From positions 434,001 to 498,000 of the forward strand of contig JAWKVP010000002.1 in NCBI GenBank assembly GCA_041398005.1: DNA of 64,000 bases, read 5' to 3'. The position numbers and the translations under genes are program-made. The number at the start of each line of letters is the position of its first letter. Positions within the stretch are counted from its first letter, which is position 1. Origin of the DNA: JAGREO01 sp020446285 (GTDB taxonomy: Bacteria; Pseudomonadota; Alphaproteobacteria; Geminicoccales; Geminicoccaceae). Below the pieces are notes generated by a model that was not told the DNA's origin, did no database searches, and saw only the letters and a program-made list of their open reading frames with translations. Positions 44,974-54,982 of the stretch are shown here, one piece after another.

Positions 44974-45637
44974 GATCGAAGCTCTCCCTCAACGCGCTGT
45001 CGACATCATCCATGCTCGCGTCAATCCCGAGCGCCTTCAGTGAGGTCACACCATATTCGCCGAGACCACAAGGGACGATCGCATCGAAGTGGCTCAGGTC
45101 GGGATCGACATTGATGGAAATGCCGTGCCAGCTCACCCAGCGACGTACCCGTACGCCAATGGCGGCGATCTTGGCCTCGCCGGCATCGGTAGACACCACC
45201 CAGATGCCGATTCGTCCGTCGCGACGTTCGCCGTTCACGCCGAGGAGCGCGAGCGCGTCGATCACCCATTGTTCGAGATTGTGCACATAGCGCCGCAGAT
45301 CACGACCGCGTCGGTCCAGATCGAGCAGGCAGTAGGCCACGCGCTGTCCCGGACCATGATAGGTGTAGCGTCCGCCACGTCCGGCATCGTAGACGGGAAA
45401 ACGATCGGCATCGACGAGTTCGCCCGGATCCGCCGAAGTGCCTGCCGTGACCACCGGCGGATGCTGAAGCAGCCAGACCAGCTCACGCGCACTCCCGGAA
45501 CGGATCCCGGCTACCCTTTCCTCCATGTCCGAAAGAGCCGCCGGATAGTCCACGAGCGTCTCCGAGACACGCCATTCCACCTCCCCGCGAAGGGCATCCG
45601 CCGTTGCCGATGCCCCCTGATCTGTTGCCCCGCTCAT
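44948..45637 (-). CDS. lipB: Octanoyl-[acyl carrier protein]:protein N-octanoyltransferase
   Basis: A 229-residue LipB, transferring octanoate from ACP to lipoate-dependent enzymes. RGGRYTYHGPGQRVAYCLLDL is the family signature; the catalytic Lys lies in EAKIAAIGVRVRRWVSWHG and the Cys in IVPCGLGEYGVTSL. The length is normal. A secreted pentapeptide protein follows with overlap. Confidence 0.95.
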   Translation of the reverse strand: MSGATDQGASATADALRGEVEWRVSETLVDYPAALSDMEERVAGIRSGSARELVWLLQHPPVVTAGTSADPGELVDADRFPVYDAGRGGRYTYHGPGQRVAYCLLDLDRRGRDLRRYVHNLEQWVIDALALLGVNGERRDGRIGIWVVSTDAGEAKIAAIGVRVRRWVSWHGISINVDPDLSHFDAIVPCGLGEYGVTSLKALGIDASMDDVDSALRESFDRVFSQGAG

Positions 45638-45711
45638 CGTCTTGATCTACCTCATTGCCTATCGCAATCTGCTCACGCGCTCGCTCCCGGCCAGCGACCA
45701 AGGATAACGCC

Positions 45712-48000
45712 ATGCCAAGTCGCCTCGACGAGGATGCCCTCGAATACCATCGCAGCCCGGTCGCCGGAAAGCTTCAGGTCACGGCAACGAAACCGCTCGC
45801 GACCCAGCGTGACCTGTCGCTCGCCTACTCGCCCGGCGTCGCGGCTGCCTGCCGGGCGATCGAGGAAGATCCGTCGACCGCTTCCGAACTCACCGCCCGC
45901 GGCAATCTCGTCGCGGTGGTGACCAACGGGACAGCGGTACTCGGCCTCGGCGCGATCGGCCCGCTTGCCGCCAAACCCGTGATGGAAGGAAAAGCGGTCC
46001 TTTTCAAGAAATTCGCCGGCATCGACGCATTCGATATCGAGATCGCCGAAACCGACCCCATGCGCCTTGCGGACGTCATCGAAACCCTCGAGCCGACCTT
46101 CGGCGCGATCAATCTCGAAGACATCAAGGCCCCCGACTGTTTCATCATCGAGCGGCATCTTCGCGAGCGCATGAACATTCCGGTGTTTCATGACGACCAG
46201 CACGGCACCGCGATCATCGTTGCGGCGGCCATTCTCAACGGCCTGCATCTGATCGGCAAGAAACTCGCGGACGTCAAGCTCGTCAGCAGCGGTGCCGGTG
46301 CTGCCGCACTCGCATGTCTAGACCTTCTCCTGAGCATGGGGCTGCGCCGGGAAAACCTCATTCCGACCGACATCGAAGGCGTGGTCTACAAGGGCCGCAA
46401 GGAACTGATGGATCCGTGGAAGGAGCGTTTCGCCGCGGACACGGACGCACGCACGCTTGCGGAAGCCATCAGCGGGGCCGATGTATTTCTCGGGCTCTCC
46501 GCCGGCAATGTGCTGAAACCGGAGTTGCTGAAGAGCATGGCGCCCGATCCGCTGGTGATGGCGCTCGCCAATCCGACACCCGAGATCGATCCGCAACTCG
46601 CCCGGGAGGTGCGCGCCGACGCGGTCATCGCGACAGGTCGCTCGGATTATCCCAATCAGGTAAACAATGTCCTCTGTTTCCCGTTCATCTTTCGCGGCGC
46701 ACTCGATGTCGGCGCCACGACGATCAATGACGAGATGAAGCGCGCATGTGTCGAGGCGATCGCAGGGCTCGCACGCATGACCACCCCGGACACGGTCGCA
46801 TCGGCCTACGGACTGGACAGTCTTGCATTCGGACGCGACTATCTCATTCCCAAGCCATTCGATCCGCGGCTCATGGTCGAAGTGCCCGTGGCGGTTGCGA
46901 AAGCGGCCATGGATGCGAGCGTCGCCACCCGTCCGATCGAGGATATCGCCGCATATCGACAAAGACTGTCACAACGGGTCTTCCGCTCCGGCCTTCTGAT
47001 GAAGCCGCTCTTTGAACTCGCCAAGAGCGAGCCGCAGCGTCTGGTCTATGCCGATGGCGAGGATCTGCGTGTCCTGCGGGCCGTTCAGGTCGTGCTCGAC
47101 GAGCAACTGGCCCAGCCGATCCTCATCGGCCGTCCCGATGTCATCGAGGCCCGGATCGAGCGGCTCGGGCTCCGCATGGTCATGGGCAAGGACATAGAGA
47201 TCTGCAACCCCGACAGCGATCCGCGATACAATGATTATGTCGCGCACTATCTTTCGCGCATGGAACGGTCTGGCATCCATCCCGATGCGGCGCGTGACAT
47301 CGTGCGTACGCGGCGAACGGTGATCGGTGCGATCATGGTCTCGCGCGGCGAGGCGGACGCCCTGCTCGCGGGACCCGTCGGCTCCTTCGCCAGCCACCTT
47401 CGCCATGTCCAGGATGTGATCGGCCTTTCCGGCGACCTGTCCGAAGCCTCGACGCTGCACGCTCTCGTACTCGACTCCGGTTTCATCTTCATTGCCGATA
47501 CCTATGTGAGCTACGATCCGCCCGCCGAAGAGATCGCGACGACCACACTCGCGGCGAGCGACATGGTTCGCCGCTTCGGGGCGCAACCCAAGGTTGCGCT
47601 CATCTCGCACAGCAATTTCGGCAGCCGCCGGACGGCCTCGGCGCTGAAGATGCGTGAGGCACTGGATATCCTGCGCAAGGCCGCTCCCGACCTCGAGGTG
47701 GACGGCGAGATGCATGTGGACACGGCACTCTCGGAGCACATCCGCAAGCAGCTGCTGCCGAACACGACACTTTCGGGCCGCGCCAACCTGCTGGTCATGC
47801 CCAATCTCGATGCGGCCAATATCGCCTACAATATCGTCAAGTCGGTGACCGGAACGGTGTCGATCGGTCCCATTCTCCTTGGCCCGCGCAAACCGGCTCA
47901 TATCGTCACCTCGTCGATCACCACGCGCGGCCTCGTCAACATGAGTGCACTCGCCTGCGTTGATGCCATCACCAAGAAGAACGAGCACGAGGACGCATGA
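45712..48000 (+). CDS. maeB: NADP-dependent malic enzyme with phosphotransacetylase-like domain
   Basis: A 762-residue malic enzyme converting malate to pyruvate, CO2 and NADPH. The malic domain (about 15-160) shows AYSPGVAAACRAI and NGTAVLGLGAIGPLA; FHDDQHGTAI is the metal/substrate site; VSSGAGAAALACL binds the dinucleotide. A C-terminal phosphotransacetylase-like domain (about 430-755) gives acetyl-CoA control in this class. ATG 45712 has AAGGA upstream. Its stop overlaps mgtE. Confidence 0.95.
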   Translation: MPSRLDEDALEYHRSPVAGKLQVTATKPLATQRDLSLAYSPGVAAACRAIEEDPSTASELTARGNLVAVVTNGTAVLGLGAIGPLAAKPVMEGKAVLFKKFAGIDAFDIEIAETDPMRLADVIETLEPTFGAINLEDIKAPDCFIIERHLRERMNIPVFHDDQHGTAIIVAAAILNGLHLIGKKLADVKLVSSGAGAAALACLDLLLSMGLRRENLIPTDIEGVVYKGRKELMDPWKERFAADTDARTLAEAISGADVFLGLSAGNVLKPELLKSMAPDPLVMALANPTPEIDPQLAREVRADAVIATGRSDYPNQVNNVLCFPFIFRGALDVGATTINDEMKRACVEAIAGLARMTTPDTVASAYGLDSLAFGRDYLIPKPFDPRLMVEVPVAVAKAAMDASVATRPIEDIAAYRQRLSQRVFRSGLLMKPLFELAKSEPQRLVYADGEDLRVLRAVQVVLDEQLAQPILIGRPDVIEARIERLGLRMVMGKDIEICNPDSDPRYNDYVAHYLSRMERSGIHPDAARDIVRTRRTVIGAIMVSRGEADALLAGPVGSFASHLRHVQDVIGLSGDLSEASTLHALVLDSGFIFIADTYVSYDPPAEEIATTTLAASDMVRRFGAQPKVALISHSNFGSRRTASALKMREALDILRKAAPDLEVDGEMHVDTALSEHIRKQLLPNTTLSGRANLLVMPNLDAANIAYNIVKSVTGTVSIGPILLGPRKPAHIVTSSITTRGLVNMSALACVDAITKKNEHEDA

Positions 48001-49400
48001 GCGAGGATCGACCGGCAGAAGAGGAGAACCGGGACGAGACAGGCGGAGCCACGAAAACCCACATCGGCCTCGACGATGGTCTCGTCAAGGAAGTGCGCAA
48101 CGCGCTCGCCGAAGAGAACGCCACCCTCATCGCCGCTCTTGCGGCTCCGCTGCATCCGGCCGATCTCGCCGATCTTCTGCAACTCTTCGGTGCCGAGGCC
48201 AGGGAAAGCATCGTCACCGCCCTCGGGCCGGCGTTCGATCCCGATACGCTTCCCTATCTCGACGATGGCGTGCGGGAGGAGCTTTTCGAGAAGCTGGACC
48301 CTGAAGATGCCAGCAAGTTCATCTCCGAGCTCGAGACCGACGATGCCATCGATGTTCTCATCGATCTCGATGACGAGCAGAAGGATGCCATCCTCGCCAG
48401 CCTGCCGCACCCCGATCGCGCGGTTCTCGAACAGGGTCTGTCCTATCCGGAGGACAGTGCCGGCCGGCTCATGCAACGGGACACCGTCATGGTTCCCGAT
48501 TACTGGGTCGTCGGTCAGACCATCGACTATCTGCGCGCGACACCCGATCTGCCCGACGAGTTCTACGACATCTACATCATAGATGCGCAATTCCGCCCTG
48601 TCGGCTCCGTGCCGCTGAGCAACATCCTGCGAAGCAAGCGCAGTGTGCCGATGAGCAACCTGAAGATGAAGGCGTTGCACATGGTGCCCGCGACGATGGA
48701 TCAGGAGGAAGTCGCGTTTCTGTTTCGCCAGTACGGCCTCGTTTCCGCACCGGTCGTCGACGAGTCCGACAGGCTCCTGGGCGTGATTACCATCGATGAC
48801 GCTGTCGATGTCATGCATGAGGAAGCGGAAGAGGACATTCTCAAGCTCGGTGGCGTGAGCGAGACCGACACATTCCGTTCGCCGATACGCACGATGACCC
48901 AGCGTCTGCCATGGCTGATGATCAACCTGCTGACGGCCATCATCGCCTCCATGGTCATTGCCCGTTTCGACGAGGCGATTTCCAGGGTGGTGGCGCTGGC
49001 CATCCTGATGCCCATCGTCGCGTCCATGGGCGGCAATGCCGGTACCCAGACATTGACGGTCACCGTCCGTTCGCTGGCCGTGCGCGAGCTTACTGCATCC
49101 AATGCCTGGCGAATGCTGACAAAAGAGTTCCTTGTCAGCGTAATGAACGGCACCATCTTTGTATTGATTGGCTTCGCCATCGCCTTCATCTGGTTCGGCG
49201 ATCTGACGCTGGCCTGGGTGTTCTCGGTTGCGATGCTCATCAACCTGATGGCTGCGGGCCTCGCGGGTATCGCCATTCCGCTGGCCATCGACCGTTTTGG
49301 AAGCGATCCGGCTGTTTCTTCGGGAGTTTTCCTGACGACGGTAACCGATGTCGTCGGTTTTCTCTCCTTTTTGGGACTGGCCGTGTATGTATTGAACTGA
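47997..49400 (+). CDS. mgtE: Magnesium transporter MgtE
   Basis: A 467-residue Mg2+ channel. An acidic N domain (about 20-140, with LLQLFGAEARESIV), two CBS domains (about 145-270) and five membrane helices (about 300-465) with the MPIVASMGGNAGTQTLTVTVR pore signature are all present. Cytoplasmic Mg2+ closes this channel through the N and CBS domains. The ATG overlaps the maeB stop (ATGA); malic enzyme needs a divalent metal, but the pairing may be only positional. Confidence 0.95.
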   Translation: MSEDRPAEEENRDETGGATKTHIGLDDGLVKEVRNALAEENATLIAALAAPLHPADLADLLQLFGAEARESIVTALGPAFDPDTLPYLDDGVREELFEKLDPEDASKFISELETDDAIDVLIDLDDEQKDAILASLPHPDRAVLEQGLSYPEDSAGRLMQRDTVMVPDYWVVGQTIDYLRATPDLPDEFYDIYIIDAQFRPVGSVPLSNILRSKRSVPMSNLKMKALHMVPATMDQEEVAFLFRQYGLVSAPVVDESDRLLGVITIDDAVDVMHEEAEEDILKLGGVSETDTFRSPIRTMTQRLPWLMINLLTAIIASMVIARFDEAISRVVALAILMPIVASMGGNAGTQTLTVTVRSLAVRELTASNAWRMLTKEFLVSVMNGTIFVLIGFAIAFIWFGDLTLAWVFSVAMLINLMAAGLAGIAIPLAIDRFGSDPAVSSGVFLTTVTDVVGFLSFLGLAVYVLN

Positions 49401-49431
49401 TCAGGTTGACGGTGGCGAGCGAGGTCCGGAA

Positions 49432-50727
49432 TTGAAGGACAGGTATCAACTCTCGATTCATCTGCGCGACTTCAACAATTGCGATGCCTCTCTCGAGACA
49501 TGGCTCGTCCTGCGTTCGAGTGGACTGGCATTCGAGGCCTGCTGCCATGCCGACAGTGAGGGCTGTCGCACGGCGCCCGTGCCGATTGGACATCTGCCTG
49601 TTCTGGTTGCAAGCGATTGCCCGATCTGGGACAGCATCGCGGTGAGCGAACTGATCGCCGAACTGCAACCCTCCCTGTGGCCGCTCGACCCTCGCCAGCG
49701 CGCTCATGCCAGAGCCGTGGCCAACGAGATTCACAGCGGTTTTTCCGGAATTCGACGGCTCCTGCCGCTCGATCTTCTCGGCCACTTCGAGGCACCGGGC
49801 AAACTGACCCGTGCAACTCACGCCGATGTCCGTCGCCTGATCGAGATCTGCGAGCATTTCCGCGGCAAGCTCTCCACCGGTGACGGCCCGTTCCTGTTCG
49901 GCGAATTCTCGATCGTCGACGCCATCCTCACGCCGATCGCCGCACGGGTGGTCACCTATTCGATCGATGTGCAGGACATCACCTCGGCCTATGTCGATGC
50001 GCTGATGGCCTGGCCGCCGATGGTCGAATGGCAGGAACACGCCAGCAACCGGATCGAAGCCATTGCCGCCGGCGAACCTGCGGGGTCTCTGGAAAGCCGC
50101 TGGAGCTATTCCGGTATCGATCCGACCGCGATCGAGACGCGCGAGACCGAAGCGGGCGTTCCGGTCGGATCCCGACCTCCCCCGGAGACGGAAACACGTC
50201 CGGCCGCCACCGACGAAAGCAGTCATGACCAGCCCGAAGAGGCGAAAGGCGAAAAGCCGGTACCACAAGCGGTTTCCGAACCGCCGCCGCCCGTCATCGG
50301 CCGGGATCCCTCACTCGACATGACCATCTATGAGCGGCCCGAAGGGCCTGAGCAACGGCCCGATCCGGCGCAAAGGGGGGCCACGACTTCCGATCCGCAA
50401 AGACCACCTCACCTCCCGCCCGGTGAAATCTCCTCCACGAGCACGGGCAGCGACGGCCGGCGCACCATGCCACCGCCACCAAGGGCCCGCGATCTGCCAT
50501 GGATACCGGGATCCAGAGACCGCTCGGCGGAAGCCGGCTCCGGCCTGCGGAAACCGGGACGTCCCTTGAGTTCTTCGCCGGAGACAAACGACAAGACCGG
50601 GCATCCGGACCAGCCTGATACGGGCCCGCTGGTCGAAAGGAACGAGGAAGGCTCCACCGGCCCGCAACAGGACCGGAGCCGGATCACGATCCAGCCCATA
50701 GGTGCCGGAACTCGTCGAAGACGCTGA
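49432..50727 (+). CDS. GST-like protein with a long disordered tail
   Basis: A 431-residue protein starting at TTG 49432 (GAGGTCCGGA upstream). Residues 1-215 look like a glutathione S-transferase: a thioredoxin-like start (YQLSIHLRDFNNCDASLETWLVLRSSGL), LPVLVASDCPIWDSIAVSELIAE, and a helical C domain with FLFGEFSIVDAILTPIAARV. Residues 216-431 are Pro, Glu, Arg and Ser-rich without recognisable fold, ending TRRRR. The last 44 bases overlap the convergent rppH gene. Tail translation is plausible because the frame stays open for 215 codons, but its function is unknown. Confidence 0.8.
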   Translation: MKDRYQLSIHLRDFNNCDASLETWLVLRSSGLAFEACCHADSEGCRTAPVPIGHLPVLVASDCPIWDSIAVSELIAELQPSLWPLDPRQRAHARAVANEIHSGFSGIRRLLPLDLLGHFEAPGKLTRATHADVRRLIEICEHFRGKLSTGDGPFLFGEFSIVDAILTPIAARVVTYSIDVQDITSAYVDALMAWPPMVEWQEHASNRIEAIAAGEPAGSLESRWSYSGIDPTAIETRETEAGVPVGSRPPPETETRPAATDESSHDQPEEAKGEKPVPQAVSEPPPPVIGRDPSLDMTIYERPEGPEQRPDPAQRGATTSDPQRPPHLPPGEISSTSTGSDGRRTMPPPPRARDLPWIPGSRDRSAEAGSGLRKPGRPLSSSPETNDKTGHPDQPDTGPLVERNEEGSTGPQQDRSRITIQPIGAGTRRRR

Positions 50728-51178
50728 GATAGATGTCACGCTTGAACGGTACGATCCGTTCAATGATCTCTTCAGGTTGCAGCCATTGCCAGCGGGCAAA
50801 TTCGGCGTGCTCGGTGTGAATGTCGATGTCGGCATCCGCACCGGTAAAGCGCAGGGCAACCCAGCTCTGCGTTTGCCCGCGATAGCGCCCCTTCCACATG
50901 CGGCCGGCAATATCGGCCGGAAGATCGTAGGAGCGCCACACGCGACTTTCGAACACGATCTCGCCGGATCGCGTTCCGACCTCCTCCTCCATCTCGCGCA
51001 GCGCCGCTTCCGCGGGGATCTCCCCCTTTTCGATTCCACCCTGCGGCATCTGCCATCCGCCACTGTCACCGGCGTCCGTTCGCTGGCCCGCAAAGATCCG
51101 CCCTTTGGAATTCAGCAGGCAGATGCCGACACAGGGGCGATATCCGGCCCTCGGTTCGTTCGTGACATGACAGTTCAT
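50684..51178 (-). CDS. rppH: RNA pyrophosphohydrolase
   Basis: A 164-residue Nudix enzyme that removes pyrophosphate from mRNA 5' ends and starts decay. The Nudix box GGIEKGEIPAEAALREMEEEVG is complete; RAGYRPCVGICLLN and WQMPQGG match RppH. The size is that of alphaproteobacterial RppH. It follows the polysaccharide deacetylase gene by 85 bases on the same strand. Confidence 0.94.
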   Translation of the reverse strand: MNCHVTNEPRAGYRPCVGICLLNSKGRIFAGQRTDAGDSGGWQMPQGGIEKGEIPAEAALREMEEEVGTRSGEIVFESRVWRSYDLPADIAGRMWKGRYRGQTQSWVALRFTGADADIDIHTEHAEFARWQWLQPEEIIERIVPFKRDIYLSVFDEFRHLWAGS

Positions 51179-51263
51179 CGAAGCACTCCCCCGGTGTGTA
51201 CGGGCAGCGCCACGAAATCGGCGCCAGGTTCCGGATCTCCACCCACTGCACCCGAAGAGGCCG

Positions 51264-52340
51264 TCATGGGCCGCCTTCAGGTACCATCAGCGACGTTGCG
51301 GGAACGAGTGTCACGCCTCTGGCAGAGAGATCCCGGCTCCAGTTCCAGATCCGGTCGAGCACGACCGGGACCGGACCCGTATAGGCCGTGGCGAAACCGT
51401 TGGCCAACGCAAGACGTTCGAGATCGTCGAGGCGGGCATCGATCGAAGCGGGCGTGAGTTCTTCATCAAGAGCCATGGTCATGGAGATGTAGGGAAGACC
51501 GGCTTCCCTTGCGACCGGCTCGAGAAACCGGCCATCGAGTTCCATGAAACCGAGACCACGCGCCTGGAGGTCATCCGCGATCGCCGCGAAGGCATCGCCC
51601 CCTGCCGCAAGACCCCGGGCCGCTCCCGCCAGACCGACATAGCCGCTCCCGCGCGACATCACCTGATCCAGCCGGTCGAGCCGGCCCTCCTGGTCATCAT
51701 GAACCGGAATGGCAAGCGCGCCCTGATCGTCATTTTCCGGATCGAGAGCCTCGATCGGCAGCATGGTAAATACCTCGTGACCATGCCAGCGCATGAACCG
51801 CTGCCAGTCCGGTGCTGTTGCAATATAGGGCGTGACGGCGAACGATACCGGCCATGGAAGCGCCACACTCTGCCGCGAGACCTGCTGATCGAGACCGAGA
51901 TCGACCACCGCAATTGCCACTCTCGCCCCGGCACCCTGCGTTACGGCACCCGAACCGTCAGCCACGACGCGTTCAGGCTCCGGAGCGGAGTAGGTGCGAA
52001 GGGACGTACTGCCATCAGCGGCACGCACCGGGACCCGTCCGTAGACCGAAGCCTGAAGCAATTTCGTGAACAACTCGATCGGTGGCCGCGCCCGCGCGCG
52101 ATCCTGCTCCGGCAATGCTCCGGGACCGGGACTGTGCCGGTCAACGCCATGGATCATCTCGGTCGGTGCCGGCGGCACTTCGTTGAGCCCGGCGGGAAGC
52201 GGCATCACAATCTCGGCATCACTGTCGAGCGACACGGCGCCGCTGACACCAAACAGCCACATCGTGGCCGCTCCAAGCCCGATTCCGAGAATCAGGACAA
52301 GGAGCACCAGCAAGGGTAGTCGCGAAGATCTCGGATCCAT
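51264..52340 (-). CDS. Divergent polysaccharide deacetylase family protein
   Basis: A 358-residue envelope protein with an N-terminal membrane anchor (about 9-30) and a Pro-rich linker. The C-terminal domain (about 140-355) begins with ARVAIAVVDLGLDQQ and includes VSFAVTPYI, FTMLPIEAL and LGFMELDGRFL, matching the divergent polysaccharide deacetylase (YibQ-like) group. It stands in the conserved order with ctpA and envC, which suggests a cell-wall role. Confidence 0.88.
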   Translation of the reverse strand: MDPRSSRLPLLVLLVLILGIGLGAATMWLFGVSGAVSLDSDAEIVMPLPAGLNEVPPAPTEMIHGVDRHSPGPGALPEQDRARARPPIELFTKLLQASVYGRVPVRAADGSTSLRTYSAPEPERVVADGSGAVTQGAGARVAIAVVDLGLDQQVSRQSVALPWPVSFAVTPYIATAPDWQRFMRWHGHEVFTMLPIEALDPENDDQGALAIPVHDDQEGRLDRLDQVMSRGSGYVGLAGAARGLAAGGDAFAAIADDLQARGLGFMELDGRFLEPVAREAGLPYISMTMALDEELTPASIDARLDDLERLALANGFATAYTGPVPVVLDRIWNWSRDLSARGVTLVPATSLMVPEGGP

Positions 52341-52363
52341 TCCGTCTCTGCTGCGTGCAGATG

Positions 52364-53641
52364 CTACTGGCGGGCCTCATAGAGAGAGATCCCGCGCAAG
52401 AGATCGATGGCACGCGCGAGCTGGTAGTCATCGGCGTCGAGCGTGTCATGCTCGCCTTCCGCCTCGTCATTGCCCGTCTGCTGGTCGTTGTCCAGCCGTC
52501 CACGCAGATCGGCCTCGCGGCGTCCGAGCCCTTGCTCGATCAGCTCGACATTGGCCGGCAGCACCTCGATATCCGGCGAGATGCCCTTTGCCTGAATGGA
52601 AGTTCCGGCGGGCGTATAGTAACGCGCGGTTGTCAGGCGGATCGCTCCCTGCTGACTGGCTGTGGGCATGATCGTCTGCACGGAGCCCTTGCCGAAGGAT
52701 TGCGTGCCCATGACGATGCCCCGGCGATGGTCCTGAAGGGCGCCCGCGACGATCTCGGAAGCGGAAGCCGAACCGCCATTGATCAGAACGACGAGCGGCA
52801 GACCTTCGATGATATCGCCCGATCGGGCATTGAAACGCTGGATGCTGTCCGGCCGACGACCGCGGGTCGAGACGATCTCGCCGCTGTCGAGATAGGCATC
52901 CGCGACGGCAACAGCCTGATCGAGCAGACCGCCCGGATTGTTCCGCAAATCGAGAACGACCCCGACCGTCGAGTCATTGATCAGTTCCTCGACCTTCTCG
53001 CGCATGGTGCTGTTGGTCTGTTCGTTGAACGTGGTGAGTCGGACATAGACAATGTCATCCTCCAGTCTCGCCCGCACTGGCGAAATCTTGATCACGGCAC
53101 GGTTGAGACTGACGTCGAACGGTTCATCCTTGCCCTTGCGGATCACCTTGAGCGTGATTTCCGTATCCACCGGCCCCCGCATCCTTTCGACGGCCTCGTT
53201 CAGGGTCAGCCCCATCACCGGTTCACCATCGATATGCGAGACCAGATCTCCGGCTTCGATGCCAGCGCGCCAGGCCGGTGTATCGTCAATCGGGGAGACG
53301 ACCTTGACGAGACCGCCTTCCATCGTGACCTCGATACCCAGGCCGCCGAATTCACCGCGCGTCTGGACCTGCATGTCCCGATATTTGCTCGTATCGAGAT
53401 AGGAACTGTGCGGATCGAGGGCGGTCAGCATGCCGTTGATGGCGGATTCGATGAGTTCCTGGTCGCTGACTTCCTCGACATATTCAGCTCTGACCTTCTC
53501 GTAGACCTCACCGAAGAGCTTGAGCTGACGGAATGTGTCACTGGAGCTCTGTGCACATGCCGGCACGGCGGCCAATGCCACCGAACCAGTCGCCAGAAGA
53601 GCGATTGCACGAAGGAATCGGATCGAAGCGGTCTTGCTCAT
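52364..53641 (-). CDS. ctpA: C-terminal processing protease, S41 family
   Basis: A 425-residue periplasmic protease. A signal peptide (about 1-30) precedes a helical N-terminal part, a PDZ domain (about 90-175, GGLGIEVTMEGGLVKVVSP) and the protease core: VLINGGSASASEIVAGAL with the catalytic Ser, and GTQSFGKGSVQT with the Lys. It trims proteins at their C-terminus and often controls murein hydrolases. Its ATG overlaps the envC stop by one base (TGATG), consistent with joint action. Confidence 0.94.
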   Translation of the reverse strand: MSKTASIRFLRAIALLATGSVALAAVPACAQSSSDTFRQLKLFGEVYEKVRAEYVEEVSDQELIESAINGMLTALDPHSSYLDTSKYRDMQVQTRGEFGGLGIEVTMEGGLVKVVSPIDDTPAWRAGIEAGDLVSHIDGEPVMGLTLNEAVERMRGPVDTEITLKVIRKGKDEPFDVSLNRAVIKISPVRARLEDDIVYVRLTTFNEQTNSTMREKVEELINDSTVGVVLDLRNNPGGLLDQAVAVADAYLDSGEIVSTRGRRPDSIQRFNARSGDIIEGLPLVVLINGGSASASEIVAGALQDHRRGIVMGTQSFGKGSVQTIMPTASQQGAIRLTTARYYTPAGTSIQAKGISPDIEVLPANVELIEQGLGRREADLRGRLDNDQQTGNDEAEGEHDTLDADDYQLARAIDLLRGISLYEARQ

Positions 53642-54978
53642 CAACCACGCACCTTGTCTGACCTTGCCGCCAACCACGGCAGCGGATTGACCGGCATCCC
53701 TCTGTAGCGAAGCTCGAGATATAACCGGGAGTTGCTGTCCAGACGTTCTGCCAGCCTGCCGACCATTTGGCCAGCCCTGACGATATCCCCTTCCCTGGGC
53801 CCGATATCACCGAAACCCGTCAACAAAGTATGATATTCGTTTCCATGATCGATAATCAGGAGCAGCCCATAGTCCTTGAACGGCCCGGAGAATACGACTC
53901 TTCCACCTACCGGCGCCACGATTTCCGCGCCAGCATCCGCGGCAATGGTGATTCCGTTGCTCTTGCGTTCCCCATCCTGATCACCGAAATCGAAAAGAAT
54001 GGTGCCCTGCAGGGGCAGGAAATCGAGCTGCATCGACGAACCGGCGCTGCGGTTCTGCGTTCCCCCGGATTCCCGGACGCTGGCAACACGGTCTTCCGGC
54101 AGCGGCTCCCGGCCTTCGGAGACAGACCCTACCCGATGTTCGCCGTCGCCCCGCTCACCCGACATGCCGTCTGCATCCAGGGGTGCGTCGGCGGCCTCCT
54201 CGGCCTGCGCTTCGGCAATGGCAATCTGATCCTGCAGATTTCGCACCTGCTCTTCAGCCGCGCGAACCCGCCACTCCTGCTGATGTCGCACCCGGTCACG
54301 AAGATCGCGAAGCGTGGACAGCGACTGAAGTGCGCCTTCCACATCCCGCAACCGTTCCCCGAGCGCCGTCCGCGATCGACCGAGTGCCGCCAGTCTTGCC
54401 TGCAGCTCCAGGGTTTCCTCCCGGATCGCATCAACCCGGAGACGAGCCGTCTTGCGCCTTGCACCGAGCGTCGCGATCCACGCTTTCAGGCCAAGCGTCC
54501 GTTCTTCGCGATCACCCGCCGATGCCTGTCGTTCCTGGCGCACCAGAGCCACGCTCGCCGCCTTGAGCGCTTCATCGAGATCGACGAGGCGGGTCTGCTG
54601 ATCGGCCTGTTCCACAGCAAGCGTTTCGAGATTCCGTGCAAGGATCGCCTGCAGGCTTTCCATGCGCCCGATCCCGGTGGCGACCGCCTTTCGGTCATCG
54701 GTGAGCGCCCGATGTTCGAGGCGCGCCGCTTCGGCCTTTTCCACCAGACTGCGGACGAGGGCTTCCTGGCGCTGCAACTCACCGACCGCGATCTGAAGCC
54801 CTGCCGTCTGGGTGGACCCGTCATCGTTACGGACCAGCGCTGCATCGGCGATCCGGGTCGGAATGGCGAGCGATATGAGGAACGCACCCACTGCAGCAGC
54901 GGATACCAGCGGGCGAAATGGACCGTTCGCGGAGACTCTCCCGATGGCAGCGCGGTTCGAGCCGCTCGCCCCGGCCAT
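53641..54978 (-). CDS. envC: EnvC-type murein hydrolase activator
   Basis: A 445-residue periplasmic protein. A signal peptide (about 20-46) and long coiled-coil (about 60-265) are followed by a LytM/M23 domain (about 325-445; GITIAADAGAEIVAPVGGRVVFSG, LLLIIDHGNEYHTLLTGF). The zinc-ligand pattern of active M23 peptidases (HxxxD, HxH) is missing, as in EnvC, which activates amidases rather than cutting peptidoglycan. It sits between gpmI and ctpA, a common alphaproteobacterial order. Confidence 0.9.
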   Translation of the reverse strand: MAGASGSNRAAIGRVSANGPFRPLVSAAAVGAFLISLAIPTRIADAALVRNDDGSTQTAGLQIAVGELQRQEALVRSLVEKAEAARLEHRALTDDRKAVATGIGRMESLQAILARNLETLAVEQADQQTRLVDLDEALKAASVALVRQERQASAGDREERTLGLKAWIATLGARRKTARLRVDAIREETLELQARLAALGRSRTALGERLRDVEGALQSLSTLRDLRDRVRHQQEWRVRAAEEQVRNLQDQIAIAEAQAEEAADAPLDADGMSGERGDGEHRVGSVSEGREPLPEDRVASVRESGGTQNRSAGSSMQLDFLPLQGTILFDFGDQDGERKSNGITIAADAGAEIVAPVGGRVVFSGPFKDYGLLLIIDHGNEYHTLLTGFGDIGPREGDIVRAGQMVGRLAERLDSNSRLYLELRYRGMPVNPLPWLAARSDKVRG

Positions 54979-54982
54979 GCCC

